The notes beneath the pieces were generated by a model. It had not been told where the DNA came from and ran no database searches. It saw only the letters and a program-made list of their open reading frames with translations. Positions 44,714 to 58,113 of a DNA stretch of 64,000 bases are shown piece by piece (the stretch's first letter is position 1; each line of letters begins with the position of its first letter). The position numbers were made by a program, and so were the translations under genes. The stretch is from Mangifera indica (Eukaryota; Streptophyta; Magnoliopsida; Sapindales; Anacardiaceae), in NCBI RefSeq assembly GCF_011075055.1, contig NC_058137.1, positions 27,699,463 through 27,763,462 on the forward strand, in the 5' to 3' direction.

Positions 44714-45095
44714 TTTTTAATTTATTTAATATAAATATTATTATGTGTTGTTTAGATCAATTGGGTTTAGGGTTTTCAAATAAATGTTCTATTTTGTGTA
44801 AAAATTGTAATTAATTTATGTGAATTTTCATATTGCTTTTTGGTTTCTCTTTCGCTTTTCGTAGTGAGTTCACTTTTTTTTTTCTTTTTATTATTAATAA
44901 ATAAGAAATTATAAATCAAATAGGAATATTGATCTAATGATATTATCAAATGGGCGATATTATATTAATTGTTATTTTAGGTTATGATCTCAATTATAAT
45001 ATATGAGGTTTAAATCTCACATGGTAATATAGAAGTTTTTAAAGTGGTGATTATAAGGTATTGTGTTATCCAATTTCAGTGGATAACTTTTGGAG
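44714..45095. other. 3' UTR of the S40 gene and spacer
   Basis: The 3' UTR probably covers the first 150-200 bases. Nothing else is recognised. Confidence 0.4.
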
Positions 45096-45103
45096 TATTA
45101 TAA

Positions 45104-45886
45104 GGTCAAAGGACTATTTCCCACCCAAAGGATGCGTTTTTGTTAAGTTTTTCTCTATTAATTTTGAAAATATCATTTACTTACTTGTGACTAGTTAAAA
45201 TTAACGATTTTAGGGGTAAAATCGTTATTTTGTCTATATTATTAAAAATAAACTTAAATTTGATTTTATTTTTCTCCCTAAACCCTAAAAATTAATAATT
45301 TTCCCCAACCCAAGTTTTAAAAAACTACATTTTCCCCCCTTGGGTTTTCAATTTTATGAGTTTGTTTTTCGGCGTCGTTTCTGCCTCTCCGATGACCTCC
45401 AGACAACTCCTCTTTCTCTTCGACGATTGTCCTGGGAACTGTCGTCAACGAAGACAAATCGTCTTCGTTAAGACAAAGACGAGTCGTCTTTATCTCTGAC
45501 GAAGATCTCATCTTCATCTCTGATGAAGATCTCGTCTTCGTCTTGACGAAAACTAGTCAACGACCGTGCTTAGCATAAACTCTGGAAGGAGGCTACGTTG
45601 AAGAGGAAGAGGAGTCGTCTGAAGGTCATCGAAGAGAAAGAAATGGCGTCGGAAAACTAACTTTGAAAAATTCAAAACCTTAAGGGGGAAAACGTTGTTT
45701 TTCAAAACTTAGGTAAGGGAAAATTATTAGTTTTTAAAATTTTAAGAGGAAAAATGAGATAAATTTTTCAAGGATTAGGGTTTTGTTAAATTTAACAGTT
45801 CATTAGTGGGTAAATGATATTTTCAAAGTTAATAGGATGACACTTGACAAAAGCGCATACTTTGGGTGGGAAATAGTCCTTTGGCC
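45104..45886. mobile_element. Foldback MITE-like element, Mutator-type (family 1)
   Basis: The left end GGTCAAAGGACTATTTCCCA is inverted at the right (TGGGAAATAGTCCTTTGGCC). The flanks GTATTATAA and TTATTTTAA agree at 7 of 9 bases, consistent with an old 9-base duplication. Internal arms (CCCCAACCCAAGTTTTAAAA against TTTTCAAAACTTAGGTAAGG) and a GAAGACGA/TCGTCTTC-rich centre match the other copies. Confidence 0.87.
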
Positions 45887-45944
45887 TTATTTTAATTATA
45901 TTTATATCGTATTATTCGACATCAGAGACGATATCATATTTTGT

Positions 45945-46160
45945 AGTTGCAATTATGTGATGCAATGACACTAATATTATAATGTTTGTTTAAACTATGT
46001 TGAGAGTTAGCACATACCTAATTTGTGTGGGTGTTTTACAGGTATTATCATGTCCTTCAGTTGCAATTATAGAATGTGATAACATTTATATTGTAATATT
46101 TGCTCAACCATATGTTAGAAGCTAGCATATAGTCAACTTGTGTGGGTGTCCTAAAGATAA
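45945..46160. repeat. Imperfect tandem repeat, about 115-bp unit
   Basis: GCAATTATGTGATGC ... AGAGTTAGCACATACCTAAT TTGTGTGGGTGT is repeated as GCAATTATAGAATGTG ... AGAAGCTAGCATATAGTCAA CTTGTGTGGGTGT. A weak third partial unit (AGAGCTAATGTATAGCCAAC) is at about 46166. Confidence 0.7.
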
Positions 46161-46647
46161 AGAGCTAATGTATAGCCAACTCACATGGGGGTCTAAATTA
46201 TAAAGTATAGTTCTATATGTTAGCCTCCTAAGAAACTAGGACAAGGCCGGTGCACACGGGCAATGGGGTTATAAAGCATATTGGTATATTATGGTATCAA
46301 ATAAATGACATTGTAATGTTTGTTTACCCTCACTAATAAGTGATTATACAACCTATCCAGGTGAACTTTATAACTATATAAAACTTAGATCATAGATGAA
46401 AAAATATAAATATAAACTTATAACGTGGAATTTATGTCTTTGATTTCTTTAATTAGTTGGGTGATTATCTCATAAATCAAACCATTATTATTCTAAAATA
46501 GTTTGAATATAGTCTTTAATAATCTTTTTTTTTTTATTTGGATCATTGATGTCTAATCTCATGTGATACTACTGTTAATCAATATCATAATATATATGCC
46601 ATTGATGAAATAATATTATTAGTTTGACGATTAATGTTACATTTGTT

Positions 46648-46975
46648 ATAAACAGTTCGATCGATATTATTCGTTTTGGGCTTTAGACCCTTATGGTTTT
46701 AAAACGCGTCGTTCGAGTGAAGGGTTTCAGGCTCCTGTCTATATACAAGCTCAGTAGACAATACGGGAGTGATGTGAGACTTCAGGTCACAACACACCCT
46801 TCCATCACAATCGTGCTGACAACATGTCATAAACAGCTTGATTGATATTGTCCGTTTTAGGTTTCAGGCCCTTACGGCTTTAAAACGCATCGTTCGAGTG
46901 AAGGGCTTCAGGCTCCTACCTATATACAAGCTCAGTAGATAGTACGGGAGTTATGTGAAATTTCAGGTCACAACA
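46648..46975. repeat. Two tandem copies of a roughly 180-bp repeat, LTR/TRIM-like in character
   Basis: Both units contain CAG(T/C)T(C/T)GATYGATATT, TCCGTTTT, a GGCTT...CCCTTA.GG.TTTTAAAAC stretch ending GCGTC or GCATC, and TATATACAAGCTCAGTAGA. Each ends with ACGGGAGT.ATGTGA and TTCAGGTCACAAC. The layout resembles short terminal-repeat elements common in plants, but no primer-binding site or polypurine tract could be shown. Confidence 0.6.
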
Positions 46976-48964
46976 ACATTAGTATTTATTTTCCACCTAA
47001 AATGCTGTAATATTAAATCTTTCATATGCATTTTGAATATCCCACCAATAAATCATATATAAAATATGGTCGAAGGACTTTTTGTGCATGATCTTGTGAC
47101 TTGATTGAACTAAAGAAAAGAAAGTGGATTCCCTTTTTTTATGCCAAAAAGCCTATTTTGAAAGTGATGTCACGTGGGAGGTTCCATTAAATAGTTAAAA
47201 ATTGTAATTACGGTGGTATTCCAATTAAATCAAATTAAATATAAATATGTGTTATATAAATAAATAATTATATTTCTTATTATAAAATTATTTTATATTA
47301 AAAGACAAAAGTACCCTTTCATCATTTAACTCCGTGTCCCATGCCTGATCTGACAAAGAGGGTTACACTGTCACTTTCAAATTTTACTAGATCTAAGGGA
47401 TTTTTTCCGAAATTTAAGGACCCACGTGTTATTAATTCCAATTTGTGTTTTTTGTGGGTTTTTTTTTTTTACTATAAAATTATATATACTTATATAATTT
47501 GATAATTTTAAATATATGAAAAATAATATTTAATTATTTTATATAATATCATTATATATACACAAAATAATATTTATTATTAATATATATAATTCCGTTT
47601 TTATATTTAATAAGCATAGGACAACCCATAAGATCTAAATAGATAGACAAACTTCGAAATATAATAATCAAATTTATAATTATAATATAAAATAAATCAT
47701 GATAAAAACTCAAATTTAAACTTTCTTTTATAAAAATTGTAATGATTCATCAGTTTTATTATTATTCCTAGGATCAAACTTAACCCATATGTAATTTGAA
47801 AGAGATATGACAACAACTTCTTGTACTTAGTCTATTATCCCTTCATTACCTAACTATCCAAGAAAAATTTGATCTTTGTAGACCCTAGACGTAGAAATTA
47901 TGACTAAAACAATTTAAGCATGTTTTTCATGCCTTAAATTTATGATTAATCTTAATCATTATTAGAGATATTATAATCTCTAATAATAATATCTGAGCTA
48001 TCGAATTATCATTTTTTTTAATGGAGAGATCAAATTTTATTTTTTGTTAATTAAACATATTGAACATTTCCTTTTTTATAATATTGTTTTTCCATTGAAA
48101 AACATGTTTCTTTTTTTATTAAAAAGATAATATTGTTTTATTCTCGTTTCACGTATCGTAACTTTCATAAAGAGAAAGATGTTTTCACATCTTAATTGAA
48201 AATTGTTGTGAGTAGGAATGTTTCTTTCTCTAATGAAAAATTTTGGGTGCAAATCCAATATAGTCATAGTTATATTGGGTTCAAATTCGAGATCAGATTC
48301 GTCATTTAAACTATTAGTTGACATAGTTACAAACAAAACTATTCCCTTCGTGCTTATAGGGTTGGATTCAGTTTAAACCCTAAAAACTCAAATTGAATAA
48401 ATCAGGTTAAAACTAAAAATTGGAGTTGCTTCATATAATTAGTTTAATTTAAGTTTTAATTCAAATCTAAAGTTAAATTGTTCTTTAACATAATTCATTC
48501 AAATTGTTCATCATACTGAGTCGATCTCAAATTAACTATTTTCTATTATAGTCAATCTAAACTTAAATCTAATCCAACTGATTTATCTAAAAATTACTGA
48601 AAAGGGAAAAACCTCTTACTTTTCATTAATCAGGATACTAAATTGGAATCAAAACTTTATATTTTGATGATCTTCTACTACTAATAACAATAAGTAACAC
48701 ATTTTCAAGATGTTTGCATTTTTTTTTTTAAATTGTATTTATAGTTGTTTAATGATCAAATCTTATGTGACGATTCAAGGAAAAAATTAAATTGATGAAA
48801 TCAGCCACTTCGATCTCTTTCTTACGGGCCTGCTTAAACCAAGTTTGGGCTCAAATAGTAGTTGGTAGAATCCATTTGTTACGTATCTTCCAAACAATAG
48901 AATCGAATTCCCATGCTCCTCCTTTTTTATCACGTCCTTTTCTGCCTCTTACTAGTGTGGGTGT

Positions 48965-49142
48965 ATATATATATTAATAAAATTATGTGTATCTATTTTA
49001 GGTATATAAATATATATATATTTATATGTGTTATCATGTGATTGGATGATTTTGAATTGAGAATAAAACAATAATCAATCATATGATGATACATATGAGT
49101 GTGTATACATTTATGTACTTAAAGTGAATATACATAGTATTA

Positions 49143-49150
<8 letters not shown>
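48965..49150. repeat. Short AT-rich MITE-like repeat (family B), copy
   Basis: ATGTGTATCTATTTTAGGTA at the left and AATGTATACACTC-type sequence inverted at the right. The core TGTGTTATCATGTGATTGGA plus TGATTTTGAATTGAGAATAA recurs in the other copies. Confidence 0.55.
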
Positions 49151-49177
<27 letters not shown>

Positions 49178-49694
49178 CGGGTATTAGTTGGAAAGATAAA
49201 CTCCAGAATTTTAGTGACTAAATCTATAGTTACTAAGTATAGCTTGTGACATACCATATATATGCACATATCATACAATTGAGAAATATATTTATTTTCT
49301 AATTCCCACAATAGTATATGTTCTATTGTTTTGTTTATGTTATTTATTGATGAAATTAAGATTGATTTCTTTGTTTGTCTTTGCTAACGTAGAGAAGTAT
49401 TTTTAATAATAAATTTTGTAAAGAATCATTTATAAAATTGAATGAATTATCGATGGCTAATAAAAATATTATTAATATAAATATTTATATTTATTTTAAT
49501 TTAAAATTTATTTATTATCTTGTTAAGTTTTATTTTTGGGTATGCCATTGTCGAGTCCAAAACGATAGTGTGTTAGATTGAATTCAAGATTTGATTAATC
49601 CACCTCATATAAAGGAAAAAAAAAAAAAACCCAACTAATCCTTTGAATATTTAGGTTGCATGAAGGCTAAAATATTGTAATTTGGAGTATTTTA

Positions 49695-49885
49695 CGTTAA
49701 AAGTAATGTTATGTGTACCTATTTTTGATACACAATTTATATATACAGTGATGTGTCATAATGTAATTAGATGATTTTAAAATATGTATCATCATATGAT
49801 AAAAAAATATTCAATCACATAATAATATTTTATTTATATATATAAATTATACATCAAAAATAGATATATATAGTTTTATCGTTAC
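49695..49885. repeat. Short AT-rich MITE-like repeat (family B), copy with visible inverted ends
   Basis: AGTAATGTTATGTGTACCTA followed by TTTTTGATACACAATTTATA is inverted at the right as TATAAATTATACATCAAAAA and TAGATATATATAGTTTTATC. The core is TGTCATAATGTAATTAGATG. Confidence 0.6.
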
Positions 49886-50180
49886 GTTAATATATGACTA
49901 TAACTTGGAAATGGTTTAGGCAAAATAATAAATATAAAATTTAAGTCAAAACAGAAATAAGTACATCACATGATGATTATGACTTGATCATGGAGGGTGA
50001 CTGCATGTGCATCATGTGATGCTCTTTAATTTTTATTTCTATGATATCATTTATTTTCTAGCAGCCCCCTCCGTCAACCCTTATTTAATGGTTGACGCGT
50101 CATTGTTTTATTAGAAGTCTTTTATGTAGGGATAAATTAAATTATTAAATCAGTTGGTCATAATATATCTATTTTAATAA

Positions 50181-50831
50181 GGTTAAAGAACTTATTTCTA
50201 CACAAAGTTTATTATATTTTTTAAATTAGTATCTCTTAATTATTAAAATTTAAATATTTATTTATGATATGAATGAATAAAATTAATTGAATCTATTATA
50301 TTTTCAAAGGTAAAATCATAAATTTAACTAATAATATATTAAAAATAATAAAATATTAATTATTTCTCTCGTAAATTTAAAAAATTAACAATTTATTTGT
50401 AGAATTAAACTTTGAAATGTTATATTTTTCTTCTAAGATTTTTTTCTTTTTCTTTCCTTTTTTTTCTAGTGCCATCATCGGCCAATGTCTCTTTCCCTCC
50501 CCTTTTGTTCATATTTTCGATGTTTTCTCATCATCTTCGTTTGGTGACGAAGATGAGGAGAAGGCATTGAAAATAGGAAACAAAAGGGGAGAGAGAGAGA
50601 TGTCGACAAAATTAAGAAGAAAAAAAAAGAAAATCGTAAGAGGGAAAATATAACATTTCAAAATTTAATCCAGTGGAAGATTATTAGTTTTCTAAATCTA
50701 AGGGAAAAATAAATAGTGTTAACTTACTCCGTTAATTTTAATTACTTGGAATGGGTGTTTAGATTTTTAATTGTTAAGAAGTATCGATTTGATAATGTAA
50801 TAAATTTTGGGTGAGAATAAATCCTTTGGCC
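50181..50831. mobile_element. Foldback MITE-like element, Mutator-type (family 1), exact 9-bp TSD
   Basis: The left end GGTTAAAGAACTTATTTCTA and right end ...AGAATAAATCCTTTGGCC are diverged inverted repeats. It is flanked by exact TTTTAATAA duplications (50172-50180 and 50832-50840). The ORF inside (50417-50653) is a product of the T-rich and A-rich arms. Confidence 0.85.
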
Positions 50832-50834
50832 TTT

Positions 50835-51030
50835 TAATAATAAAATTATATGCACATATTTTTAAATACATAAATAGGTATACAAATGATATATTATTAT
50901 ATGATTGAGTGATTTAAAATTAAGAATAAAGTTATATGAAATTATACGATAATATTTTATTTATATATCTATTTGTATTTTTATATGTATATATACATAT
51001 TTGTTAGTACATACATAATTACTCTACTTA
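50835..51030. repeat. Short AT-rich MITE-like repeat (family B), copy
   Basis: It has the core TGATATATTATTATATGATT followed by GAGTGATTTAAAATTAAGAA as in the other copies, with AT-rich loosely inverted ends. It directly abuts the foldback element at 50181. Confidence 0.5.
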
Positions 51031-51034
51031 ATTA

Positions 51035-52660
51035 AGTTAACTATTTCAACAACTACAAATAAGGCTGTAATGTAATCAACATTTTACTTGCATTATATGT
51101 GTATGTGAGTCACATGGAGGATCAAAAAATATAGGGACAAAGCAGCTTTGCAACCATCATGAGGATCCATGAAGAAAAATGTTTGCATGGCCTTGTTGTC
51201 TTCTGATACGTAAATAAAACTTGTATGTTTTCCATCTCCATGATCATCATCATGACCTGTAAAATCCATTATTTGAGGTCATGTTCTCTCCACGTGCTGC
51301 ATGTGTGCATACATTCTTTCTGCCACTGCATCTCTGTTGCCTTGTTAGAATAGAATGATGATTGATCTTCAAGCTCCTAAATTTCAAAGTACACAAAATC
51401 TCAACAGAGAAGAGAAAAGAAACTCCATAGCTATGCTAGAATTAATCAAGATTGACAGCCTAGACTCGTTCTCTTCTCTCATAGACGCATGTGACTTTGC
51501 CATGTTTTAACTTAGCTTCTATCACTATCAGCTTTTCTGTCTGGAATTTTGTCTTCCCCAAATTGGACAGCAGGCATCCATCATAATCTGTAAAAGCTCA
51601 TTAACCATTTTAATATTGCTTAATTTAGTACAAAACCTTCAGAGTTTTGATCTAAAAATGCCTCTTCAAATGTTAATTATTAGAGGAAACACAATCATTA
51701 ACAAGTCTGCCGTTTTTTTTACCTTTATTTATTCATAACTAGTATCATAACTTTAACCTTCCAAAGCTCAGCCTTCATGTTCATCTTGTAATGTCAAAAG
51801 GACATGATAATAAAAGCTCTGGTGGGGTTTGCTCTTAAGTCTTTTTTTATTACATCCCATGGAGAAGATCGTGGAGTTCCATCCATCACCACTTTTTAAA
51901 GTTGATCAATCCCAGTAAGCGGGTAAAATATTATTGTCTTTTTACATCATTTATATAATATAAATTCCAGAAAAATATATCACAAATTTCATAATTTTGA
52001 GTTGGCCCAAAGTCTTATTCAAAATCAATAACAAAGAGAGGGGGATCAAAGGGTTTTCGACTGACCCTTAATTTTGAAAATTTTATACAATATTATAAAT
52101 AAAATATTAATAATATTTAAAATTTTATCATAATATTTTTAAATTTCATCATTTCTTTATTGATATCTAATATTTTAATGTTATTCAAAACTTATTCCAT
52201 AAATTCTATGATATGAGAGATTTTGGCCTTATAGTAAAAACATATGGATTGATTTATTTTTGCATGAATCAAAGACAATTATGTGATGCACCTAATTGAA
52301 ATGATGAAACCAGCAACATATGTTGGTGCAGTAATAATTGAAGACGCAAGAGACTGACTTAAGAGACGTAGTTACGGTGCCATAATGAGGAAGGAGATAT
52401 GTACAATGAAGAAAAACCGAGTTTATTAGGAAAGGTTGTTAAAGGTCGGTTGGTTGGGTAATATTTACAACCATTTTCTACATTTATTTATTTTCAGTAA
52501 TTTATTAATTTATCTCTATAAAATATTTATTTTCATTTCATTTCCACCCAAGTACCTCAAGCCAGCCACATTTGCTGGTCAAATACAAAAATAAAAGCCT
52601 CTGAACTGACCAAAAGCATAATCAAGTTCTGGTCTTTGAAGTCTTGTGGAGGGGGGTAAA
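51035..52660. other. Spacer upstream of the galactosyltransferase gene
   Basis: No gene is supported. The 51100-51900 stretch is less AT-rich and free of recognised repeats, but no frame or foldback of miRNA type stood out. Confidence 0.35.
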
Positions 52661-52668
52661 GATACGGA

Positions 52669-52678
52669 GATATAAATT
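52669..52678 (+). promoter_or_regulatory. Possible TATA box of the galactosyltransferase gene
   Basis: GATATAAATT about 185 bases before the ATG at 52858. Spacing and context fit a plant promoter. Confidence 0.4.
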
Positions 52679-52857
52679 AAGGGCTGTGTTTTCATGTTTG
52701 TATGTTTTTGTGGAGTTGATTTGTGTTGAGTTGAAGGAGAAAGCTTGACTTTTGGATCTGAATTTGGGGGTTTTCAGCTGGTTGACTTGATATTTGAGAT
52801 GGGTTTATTTTGATTTAGTTCTTGATTGGCTGTTTTGAGGAGATAAAAGAGAACAAA

Positions 52858-55800
52858 ATGAGTTGGAAAAGTAGAGGAGGCGGAGGGCTAGAGTCAGCTT
52901 CAAAGAATTTAGTTTCAAGAAAATGGGCTATTTTGTTTTGTATTGGTTGCTTTTGTGCAGGGATGCTCTTCTCTGATAAGTAATTTTTCCCATTGCAGCT
53001 TTTATGCTTTTTTTTTTTTTTTACGATTCTCGAACCGCACTTCTAGCTTCTCTGAGTGGTCCGGGGTAGAGATAGTATTTAGTTTATGAGGTTTGTGGGT
53101 TCTGTCATTATTTCTGGAAAGAATTGATTTTGATGATATGTTGATAATATTTATAAAAAAAATGATGTCTTTTTTCTTTCTAATCTTTGGTTTGGGGATT
53201 CTATGGTTGGTAGATGGATCTGAAATTATGTTTATTGATTCAAAATTTGAATTTGAACTGTTGTTTGCCATTCTAATCAAAGTTTGAACTGTCCGTCTCT
53301 ACAGTAACATATCAAACAAAGTTCTTTAAAGAGGCTGACTGCTATGCTTAGTCTGTTACGGTGCTTTAGAGGTGTCATTGATGAATGATCTAGCTCTGGT
53401 TTATTTTTCCTTTGGTCCAAGGAATCTGATGCTTATTGAATTCAGGATCTGGGTTGTTGCTACGTGACAGTGATACAAACCAGAGAAGCCCCCTGAAGCC
53501 TGAAGAGTGATGGAGCTCTTATATTAGCTATTTAAGGACTTACCATCACAACATGGTCTTATAACTGAAAATTAAGAGGAAGTTATCATAGTGATCAACA
53601 GTACTTTTCTTCATGAAACATGGGCCGCATTTACTCCTGTAGTTGTAATATAATCTTTATTTGTTCATTGGTTTCTTCTTCTGTGTTTCATACTCTAATT
53701 ATGGAATATGCCTTGCTGATTGTGATTGGCTGTAACATATTTTAACACATAATTAAATGCAACAATATAGGACATAAAATATTTTTTATCTTACGTGCTT
53801 GTGTTGGTAACAGGATGTGGATAATGCCTGAAGTTAAAGATATACCAAGAGGAATGAGGGGTGAAGATGAAAAGCTAAAGCTGATTTCCGAGGGTTGTGA
53901 TCCTGTTAGTGTGAGTATTCAGTCACTCAAAATTTGAAAATGTTTTCACTTTGACATGAATATTTATTAGATCGTTAAAAAGTTCAGTGCCTCTTCTTCT
54001 TTGTTTCTTTTTTCAGAAGGATGCAAAGCGTGAACCAGAGGACATTTTAGGGGAGGTTTCAAAGACGCATCATGCTATACAGTGAGTATATTATAGGATT
54101 TATATCTTCAGATGGCAGTGAACTTGATGGTAAGTTAATCTTTTGACTGTATATGAAATGCAGTGCATTAGATAAAACAATCTCAAACTTGGAGATGGAG
54201 TTGGCTGCTGCAAGAGCTGCTCAGGAATCAATTATTAATGGTTCTCCCTTGTCAGACAACTTAAAGATCAGCGAATCAAGTAATAAAAGAAAATATTTAA
54301 TGGTTATCGGAATCAATACTGCTTTTAGCAGCCGAAAGCGAAGAGATTCAGTTCGTGCTACTTGGATGCCTCAAGGTTGTAGATTAGTCACGTGCAGTAT
54401 TTTTTATTGGCCATATTGTTTTCTTATATATAGTATTTTGTATATTTAATTTGTAAACAACATACTAATCTTTTCTGTGAAAACTAGGTGATAAAAGAAA
54501 GAAGCTTGAGGAAGAGAAGGGCATTGTCATCCGCTTTGTAATAGGTCACAGGTGAGTATTTCATTTGAGTTCAAATCTTATTTTGTGGATCGATGATTAC
54601 ATTTTAATTTGCATAGCTTTCTTTAAAGTAAATTGAAGCATCTTGTTCTCTTCTGGTCCCTGTTTCATAGACTTTATGGAATATGATTCTCTTCCAATAT
54701 TGTCTCAATCATGTCAAAGATGAAGGTTACATATTGCAGGGACACAATTGCTTTACTGAATGATATCCTAGTGAAAAAACAATTTGCTGGAAAAGAGAAA
54801 ACTATTTTGAAAAGAAGCTGGTTTATTGTTTTCAGTTTTCTTATACATTATGATCATATTCTTAATGGTACTTGTCAAAAGAGAAAGAAATATGAAAAGC
54901 CAAATGTTTAAACACTAGAATTCGCTTACTAGAGACAAATATCAAGATAGGGAGGTATTGATGGTGTAAACAATGACAGTGACTAGCTACATGATAAGGA
55001 GGGGAAAAAAAAAAGACCAAGAGTTTTCTCAGAAAGCACTAATTTTCCTAATAGCCAGGAAAACCTAGTAACAATCTTCAAAATATAAAAATTAATGTGG
55101 ATGAAAAAGAACAATCTATTCATATATAATATAAAAAGTATCATACATTAAAAATGGTCATGAAGGAAACTGATTGTGACTTTAATAAGTTTGTTGGATT
55201 TGCAAATTTTCTGAAGTTAAGACCCAGATAGGCCTAGACAGTCTAGATTAACTTTATATTTGATTTGACAAGTTTTGATGCACAGTTGCTAACCTTTGTG
55301 TTATAGTTCATTATAGGTACATAAACATCTTCTCTCTGGTAGAATTTTAATAAGTAAATATTGTTTTGAGATCTTCTTTTGATAATTGAGCTGATTGTGG
55401 ATTTGGCATTAAAGATGACTTTATGAACCTTTTTGGTTATGTAGACACATTCACATTTAATTATCTACATCAGTAATTCATATATGACATTCTTAATTTG
55501 CAAAACCAAATATCTGCTTGATGGATGGAATTTGACACATTGCTCCAATTTTTTGTTCATCTTAGTGCTACCTCGGGCGGTATCCTCGATAGAGCCATTG
55601 AAGCAGAAGATAAACGACATGGTGACTTTTTAAGGCTGGTAGGGCTTCTCTTTCTCTATTGTTGTTCACTTTTTCTATCCATAGATATTGTGAACATTGA
55701 CAGTAGATATACTAAAATTTTAAAATAAATGCATGGGCAGGAACATGTTGAAGGTTACCTTGAATTGTCAGCCAAGACAAAGATATTTTTGGCCACTGCA

Positions 55801-56981
55801 GTTGCTTTGTGGAATGCTGATTTTTATGTCAAAGTTGATGATGATGTCCATGTAAATATAGGTAATTATGCAGTGTATTTTTTTTTCCTAATTTTTTTTT
55901 GTGTATCTCTAGATATGCTAGACGTGCAAAAATGACAAAAATGGTTGTGCTTTACTTAAATTGAAGCATTCAGAAGTTCCCACAACCAAATATTTTCCTT
56001 GAATTGTTGTAATTGAAACTGGAAAATAAATTTATCTTTTCCTTGTTTCTTACATACTGTTCATCCATTATATTATTGCAGCAACACTTGGAGCAACTTT
56101 GGCTAGACATCGATCAAAACCCAGAGTGTATATAGGCTGCATGAAATCTGGTCCAGTGCTTGCTCAAAAGTAAGCCAATCACATACTTAAACTATCCATG
56201 GGGCCTGTCTACAGAGGGTTTAGTGGTTCTGTTTCTCTCTGTCATGTTTTCTTGCTAACTTTTCCAATGGACAGGGGAGTGAGGTACCATGAACCTGAAT
56301 ATTGGAAGTTCGGTGAAGAAGGAAACAAGTACTTCCGTCATGCTACAGGGCAGCTATATGCTATTTCCAAAGATTTGGCTTCTTATATATCAATTAACCA
56401 GTAAGTACCTGGTTCATTTGATGAATAAGTGTATAAATTCTGTTTATCAAAAGTACATCTCCTCTGAACCATTTTTCTTATATATTAATTAGGCATATGC
56501 TACACAAATATGCCAATGAGGATGTTTCATTGGGGTCCTGGTTTATCGGATTGGATGTACAGCACATAGATGACAGGAGACTATGTTGCGGTACCCCACC
56601 TGGTAATTTTATAAACTTTACTTTTGTGCTACTTTTCTGAACTAATTAACAGTCTAGCAGTGCTTATCACCATTGATATTGTGAAACAAGTGGACATAAA
56701 TTCCTCAAAAAATACATGATATTTGATCGAGTGGATTTTTCCATATTAATTTTTTCACTATGAGTGTGCGATGATACTATCAGAGCAAAAATGTGATGCA
56801 AAAAGTCTAAATGATGTGAATCCTTACCACAGATTGTGAGTGGAAGGCTCAGGCAGGCAATGTGTGTGTTGCCTCGTTTGATTGGAGCTGCAGTGGCATT
56901 TGCAAGTCTGCCGAGAGGATCAAAGAGGTCCACCGGCGTTGTGGGGAAGGTGAGAATGCTTTGTGGACTGCAGCCTTCTAA
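52858..56981 (+). CDS. B3GALT: Beta-1,3-galactosyltransferase (DUF4094 plus Galactosyl_T, GT31)
   Basis: Exons: 52858-52979, 53814-53910, 54017-54081, 54164-54375, 54488-54551, 55566-55638, 55741-55861, 56082-56169, 56275-56400, 56493-56602, 56833-56981 (1227 nt, 408 aa), all GT-AG and in phase. A type II Golgi membrane protein is expected: short basic N-tail, one membrane segment at about 23-39 ([16 protein letters not shown]), then a luminal stem with a coiled region ([20 protein letters not shown]). Next come the GT31 motifs: [40 protein letters not shown], the metal-binding DDD at 244-246 ([10 protein letters not shown]) and [15 protein letters not shown]. The Cys-rich tail contains CCGTPPDCEWK and [20 protein letters not shown]. 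The family transfers galactose in beta-1,3 linkage to glycans or arabinogalactan proteins. The sequence is closest to the Arabidopsis B3GALT1-8 group (B3GALT2-like). Intron 5 is unusually long (about 1.0 kb). Confidence 0.96.
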
Positions 56982-57950
56982 GCAAACCAAAAACAACACT
57001 TCTTTCAAACTCAGGAGGAAGCAAGTAAATGACTTGAGGTTGTTGGTATAGAGGAAACATATGTATTATGGAAATGTTGAATGAGACAGATATTCATCAG
57101 GCAAGCAGGAGAGATTTTGGTTTCTGAGTTTTCTTTTCAATTTTAGTTTGGGAGAGAGACTCAAAAGCAATTTTCAGGAAGGAAAAGAGTTTGTATTTAA
57201 CCATTCTTTGATTGCTTCCTGGCGCAATTTGTAAGTGTGCCATAGCTTATGGAACCTTCATAATAAGTGTTGATATTTGGGCTAGTAGCTTGTGCTCAAT
57301 AAATTTTCAGCCTTTTGTGTTGCTTTTGATAGATTTGTACCTTCTTTCTGTGATTGTAAATAACATTGTGATTAAGATTCCTCCTTTTGATGACCTATTT
57401 CCTTGACCTTTAAGCCTCATTATGCAGGTAAATAGATTGCACATCTAGTGTTTTATGATGACTCTCCTTCTCCGACCTTCTTGAGCGAATTAAGCTCAAG
57501 TTGGCTTTTGTTTAGGTTTGACTTACTTTAAATCTAAACCTTTCAACTGTGGAAAGTTTTTCATATATAGAATCTCTAATATAATAATATTTGAGTCATA
57601 AGTTCATAACTACTTATATGCGTTTTGAGTGAAGTATACTGGCACGAAGGGCAAAAACAAACCTTGGAACTGAGACAATTTCTACTGATTGGACAGAAAT
57701 ATAAAGACATCTTTTTTGAGATAGCCAAGCCCAAAACTTTTAGGTGTTGAATAAATCGGTAAGTTTGGTCACCATGAAGTAAGAAAGATGCAAGCAGAAT
57801 TCGTAATCAGGAGCTCATGGCTCGGCCAAGTGTAAACACAGCCAAGTTTTCACACCGAAGAAAACTGAAATGGGAACTTGACTGGGCTGTTGAATCAATG
57901 ACGATGCCATTTCTGCCAGATAATTCCAAACAAATAGTATCATGATTACT
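56982..57950. other. 3' UTR of the galactosyltransferase gene and spacer
   Basis: The transcript end is probably near 57300-57400. No other gene is supported before the CASP-like gene. Confidence 0.4.
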
Positions 57951-58018
57951 GCAATGAAATGGCGGAGCCCACTGCCCACTGCTTCTCACTCATCCCACTA
58001 AACCTACAATTCCACACC

Positions 58019-58027
58019 CCTATAAAC
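58019..58027 (+). promoter_or_regulatory. Probable TATA box of the CASP-like gene
   Basis: CCTATAAAC lies about 90 bases before the ATG at 58114, leaving a leader of about 60 bases. Confidence 0.55.
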
Positions 58028-58113
58028 AACTTTTCCTTTCCATTCCAAGACCTGATAATATCACAAACTATTTTTCTCCACATTCCCACTTCAGTTCACC
58101 ACCATTCTCACCA

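Larger units (their letters stand above)
46990..50175. other. AT-rich intergenic spacer
   Basis: No gene is supported. It holds at least two family B short repeats (48965-49150 and 49695-49885) and an AT microsatellite (about 49147-49172). Confidence 0.45.

Noticed and set aside
50417..50653. 78-aa ORF on the + strand
   Set aside because: It lies within the foldback element at 50181-50831 and consists of its T-rich and A-rich arms.
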